64,000 bases of DNA from Crocinitomicaceae bacterium (GTDB lineage: Bacteria; Bacteroidota; Bacteroidia; Flavobacteriales_D; Crocinitomicaceae): positions 124,001-188,000 of the forward strand of contig JAHEIL010000045.1 of NCBI GenBank assembly GCA_024639405.1, read 5' to 3'. Below are positions 61,793-64,000 of this stretch, in pieces. Numbering within the stretch: position 1 is the first letter of the stretch; the number at the start of each line of letters is the position of its first letter. Below the pieces are notes generated by a model. The model did no database searches. It was not told the DNA's origin and worked only from the letters and a program-made list of their open reading frames with translations. Both the position numbers and the translations under genes were made by a program.

Positions 61793-64000
61793 ATGAAAAA
61801 TCATTTAAAAACGTTCCTAGTGGGAATAGTAATGTGCAACATGGGCTGGGTTTCAGCACAAAACCCCGTTAAAATTTTAGCGCCTAAATATTATGATAAT
61901 ATCACTAATACCCTAACTCCCCTCCCTCAAGTGGCTTCAGGAGCAACTGGCTATCATGGTGAGAGGCCAACAGGCGCCCAAAACATTCAAATGGATGCAA
62001 CAGGACAGAAAATTTTGTTTTTCATTATTGATGAACATGTTTATAGTAGAAAAGGTGAATTGATTGGAGATTTGCCATGGCAAGATCTTGATATAAATGT
62101 TCCATATATTGCTCAAACTGCCCCTACTGGCATCTCAGGAGAATCGCTTATTGTACCTACAAAACAATGTTCTAATGAATTTTTCATTTTTACAACCTAT
62201 AAAATAATTGGTTTTATAGGTGCTACTGCAGTTTATGATAAAATTAAGGTCGAATATGATGCGAATGATAATTTATTACCTGGATCAGGTTTGTATTCTT
62301 CTACTTTAAACGGGGTAACATCTCAGTTAAAATTAGCAAATTTAGTTGGCCCTAATTTTCTTGATGCATCAAATGGTTTTATAACTCCAATTAAAGGTGA
62401 AGTTACATTATTCGCTGTTTCAAAGAACAATGCATTAGGGAAAAGATTTGTTTATGTTCAAAACAATTCAAGAGTATTTCGATTTAAAATTGAAAATGGC
62501 ATTTTAAGTTACGATAATAATATGATTGATTTAGAATTAATTTCACAACATTCTTTTGATCGATTAAGAACAGGACGTTCATTTTTAAATGAAATGGAAA
62601 TGATTACTTTGTCAAATGGAAATTTAAGACTTGCACTTCCTGTTTTTGGATATAAAACAATTAGTTCATCTTTTGTTGGAGAAGGGTATTTTGTCATCGA
62701 TTGTAATGGGTTAAATGGAACATACATTACAGGAAGCTTAAAAAAAGTACTCTTTCAAAACAATTTACAAGGGAATTTTGAAAATCACGACTACAATATC
62801 AAAGGTGCAGAATTTTCACCCGATGGTAGCAAACTTTACATAACACACCGTCAAATGCCTTTGTTTGCTATAAATAGTACTATAGACATGTTTGATTTAA
62901 CAGCTGCAAATCCATTTGCATCAAGAATTGCAATAAGTTCAAACCCAGATTACGCACACAGCCAAATTGAAGTGGACAATATGGGTGCTTTGTTAATACC
63001 TACTAACAATCGACTATCACGAATTACAAACAGCAACAATCCATCGTTTCCAACTGATTTCACAAACCAATATATAGGTTTAAACAATTATTCTATGTCT
63101 TGGACTTTTGGAGTATCAAACAATCCTGCTGAAGGTGTTCGTTTACTTCAAGATCAAATTGACGATGAAACTTATAGTAATTTTGGTAGTGTTGTTTTCA
63201 GCATTGATAACTTTACAGTTTCTGCTACAAATACTGTTTGGGAGCCTGGAAATGCTAGTAATCTAACACAAAATGATGTTTTATATATCAAAGATTATCT
63301 GATTATACCAGCTGGAAAAACATTGACAATTAAAAATATGAAAATATATTTTTCAGAACATGCAAGTGTTATCATAGAAAATAGTAATTCATCTTTAATG
63401 GGTGGCTATTTGCAATTAGACAACACAATATTTACAGCTGATAATCAATGTGATATTGTTAAAATGTGGAGAGGTATTGAAGTTAGAGGAAACAGTTATT
63501 TAAATCAAGGAAGTTATTTGAATTCTAAACAAGGACGATTAAATATGTACAATAATTCAAAAATTGAACATGCTTTTGTTGGAATAACTGCTAATAAATA
63601 CAATAAAATCACGTTGCCAAATGGCTTGTTTGCTTATCAATTAGCTCCATATACTACAGGAGGTATTGTTCGTGTTTCAAATTCCATATTTAAAAACAAC
63701 CAACGAGATATAGAATTTAATCCTTATTTAGCTCCTAATAATTCAAATAATGTTTCGCTTTTATCTAATACACGTTTTGAAACAAATGGTTTATTGAATT
63801 ATCCGTCACTTGAATTACGAAATCATGTGGAATTAGTTGGTGTGAAAGGTATCAATATTACAGGTTGTGACTTTATCAATGTTACACCACAATTGTATCC
63901 TTTAAACAAACAAGGAATTGGAATAAACTCAAATTATTCAACTTTTTTTGTGTTGAAAAGATGTAGTACAGGAGGCTTAAACTGTGTAACAGATGACCCT
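61793..64000 (+). CDS. Large secreted surface protein, partial at right edge
   Basis: An ORF open from 61793 to the window end (736 codons). A signal peptide (MKNHLKTFLVGIVM...VSAQ) is followed by a beta-rich region to about residue 470 with SPDGSKLYITHR, a propeller-blade-like motif, and then right-handed beta-helix-like repeats (PAGKTLTIKNMKIYFSEH, SLMGGYLQLDNTIF, MWRGIEVRGNSY). This layout is common in T9SS-sorted Bacteroidetes surface proteins, but the C-terminus is outside the window. It is divergent from the type B cargo gene. Confidence 0.8.
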   Translation, partial: MKNHLKTFLVGIVMCNMGWVSAQNPVKILAPKYYDNITNTLTPLPQVASGATGYHGERPTGAQNIQMDATGQKILFFIIDEHVYSRKGELIGDLPWQDLDINVPYIAQTAPTGISGESLIVPTKQCSNEFFIFTTYKIIGFIGATAVYDKIKVEYDANDNLLPGSGLYSSTLNGVTSQLKLANLVGPNFLDASNGFITPIKGEVTLFAVSKNNALGKRFVYVQNNSRVFRFKIENGILSYDNNMIDLELISQHSFDRLRTGRSFLNEMEMITLSNGNLRLALPVFGYKTISSSFVGEGYFVIDCNGLNGTYITGSLKKVLFQNNLQGNFENHDYNIKGAEFSPDGSKLYITHRQMPLFAINSTIDMFDLTAANPFASRIAISSNPDYAHSQIEVDNMGALLIPTNNRLSRITNSNNPSFPTDFTNQYIGLNNYSMSWTFGVSNNPAEGVRLLQDQIDDETYSNFGSVVFSIDNFTVSATNTVWEPGNASNLTQNDVLYIKDYLIIPAGKTLTIKNMKIYFSEHASVIIENSNSSLMGGYLQLDNTIFTADNQCDIVKMWRGIEVRGNSYLNQGSYLNSKQGRLNMYNNSKIEHAFVGITANKYNKITLPNGLFAYQLAPYTTGGIVRVSNSIFKNNQRDIEFNPYLAPNNSNNVSLLSNTRFETNGLLNYPSLELRNHVELVGVKGINITGCDFINVTPQLYPLNKQGIGINSNYSTFFVLKRCSTGGLNCVTDDP

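Overview
The window is a gene-dense, low-GC piece of a Bacteroidetes chromosome. It carries the gliding-motility and type IX secretion (T9SS) genes gldB, gldC, gldD, gldE and gldK-L-M-N, a PorP/SprF protein, two proteins with T9SS C-terminal sorting domains, and Bacteroidetes-type promoters (TTTG, about 18-21 nt, TAnnTTTG). Gene content suggests a Flavobacteriales member; a Fluviicola/Crocinitomicaceae-like organism is my inference and not proven. No rRNA, tRNA, CRISPR array, prophage or insertion sequence was recognised. Nearly everything is chromosomal core, with surface-protein genes at the right end.

Layout. 1-6.6 kb: partial flippase-like membrane protein, ruvC, small membrane protein, then a leftward run DPM1-like glycosyltransferase / dihydroorotase / DUF4296 lipoprotein, recX-RNase G, a 30-residue ribosomal protein and an HU protein. 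6.6-10.5 kb: mutY-ssb-gldE-gldD-folK. 10.6-16.1 kb: OmpA/TPR lipoprotein, MurG-like glycosyltransferase, clpP-clpX, trmB. 16.1-23 kb: DUF2797, gldC, gldB (leftward); beta-barrel protein, nadE, M48 protease, barrel protein (rightward). 23-36 kb (leftward): ferredoxin, Rieske-like lipoprotein, ABC-F ATPase, gldN-M-L-K and PorP/SprF (the porPKLMN order), an arginase-fold protein and topA. 36-43 kb (rightward): miaB, sigma-54-type activator, LptE-like lipoprotein, TPR-like protein, secG, groES-groEL. 43-53 kb: ahcY, hemH, binding protein plus ABC exporter, upp, HAD phosphatase, glycosyltransferase, rlmB, OsmC. 53-64 kb: lipA, a 1040-residue T9SS type A protein, lpdA, an XRE regulator, a T9SS type B protein and the start of a large secreted protein.

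How it fits together. GldL/GldM form the inner-membrane proton-driven motor, GldK/GldN the periplasmic ring, PorP/SprF an outer-membrane partner, GldB/GldD lipoproteins and GldE/GldC accessory factors. The type A and type B proteins are expected cargo.

Most notable signals: (i) three tandem copies of a 7-bp repeat (19107-19127) throw an outer-membrane barrel gene out of frame just before its last strand, and removing one copy restores a 261-residue protein ending in Phe; (ii) paired repeats upstream of the XRE regulator and a 12-bp inverted repeat upstream of the last surface gene; (iii) inverted repeats at the predicted transcript starts of ahcY and the tiny ribosomal protein gene; (iv) several fold-conserved but active-site-degenerate proteins (arginase-like, Rieske-like).
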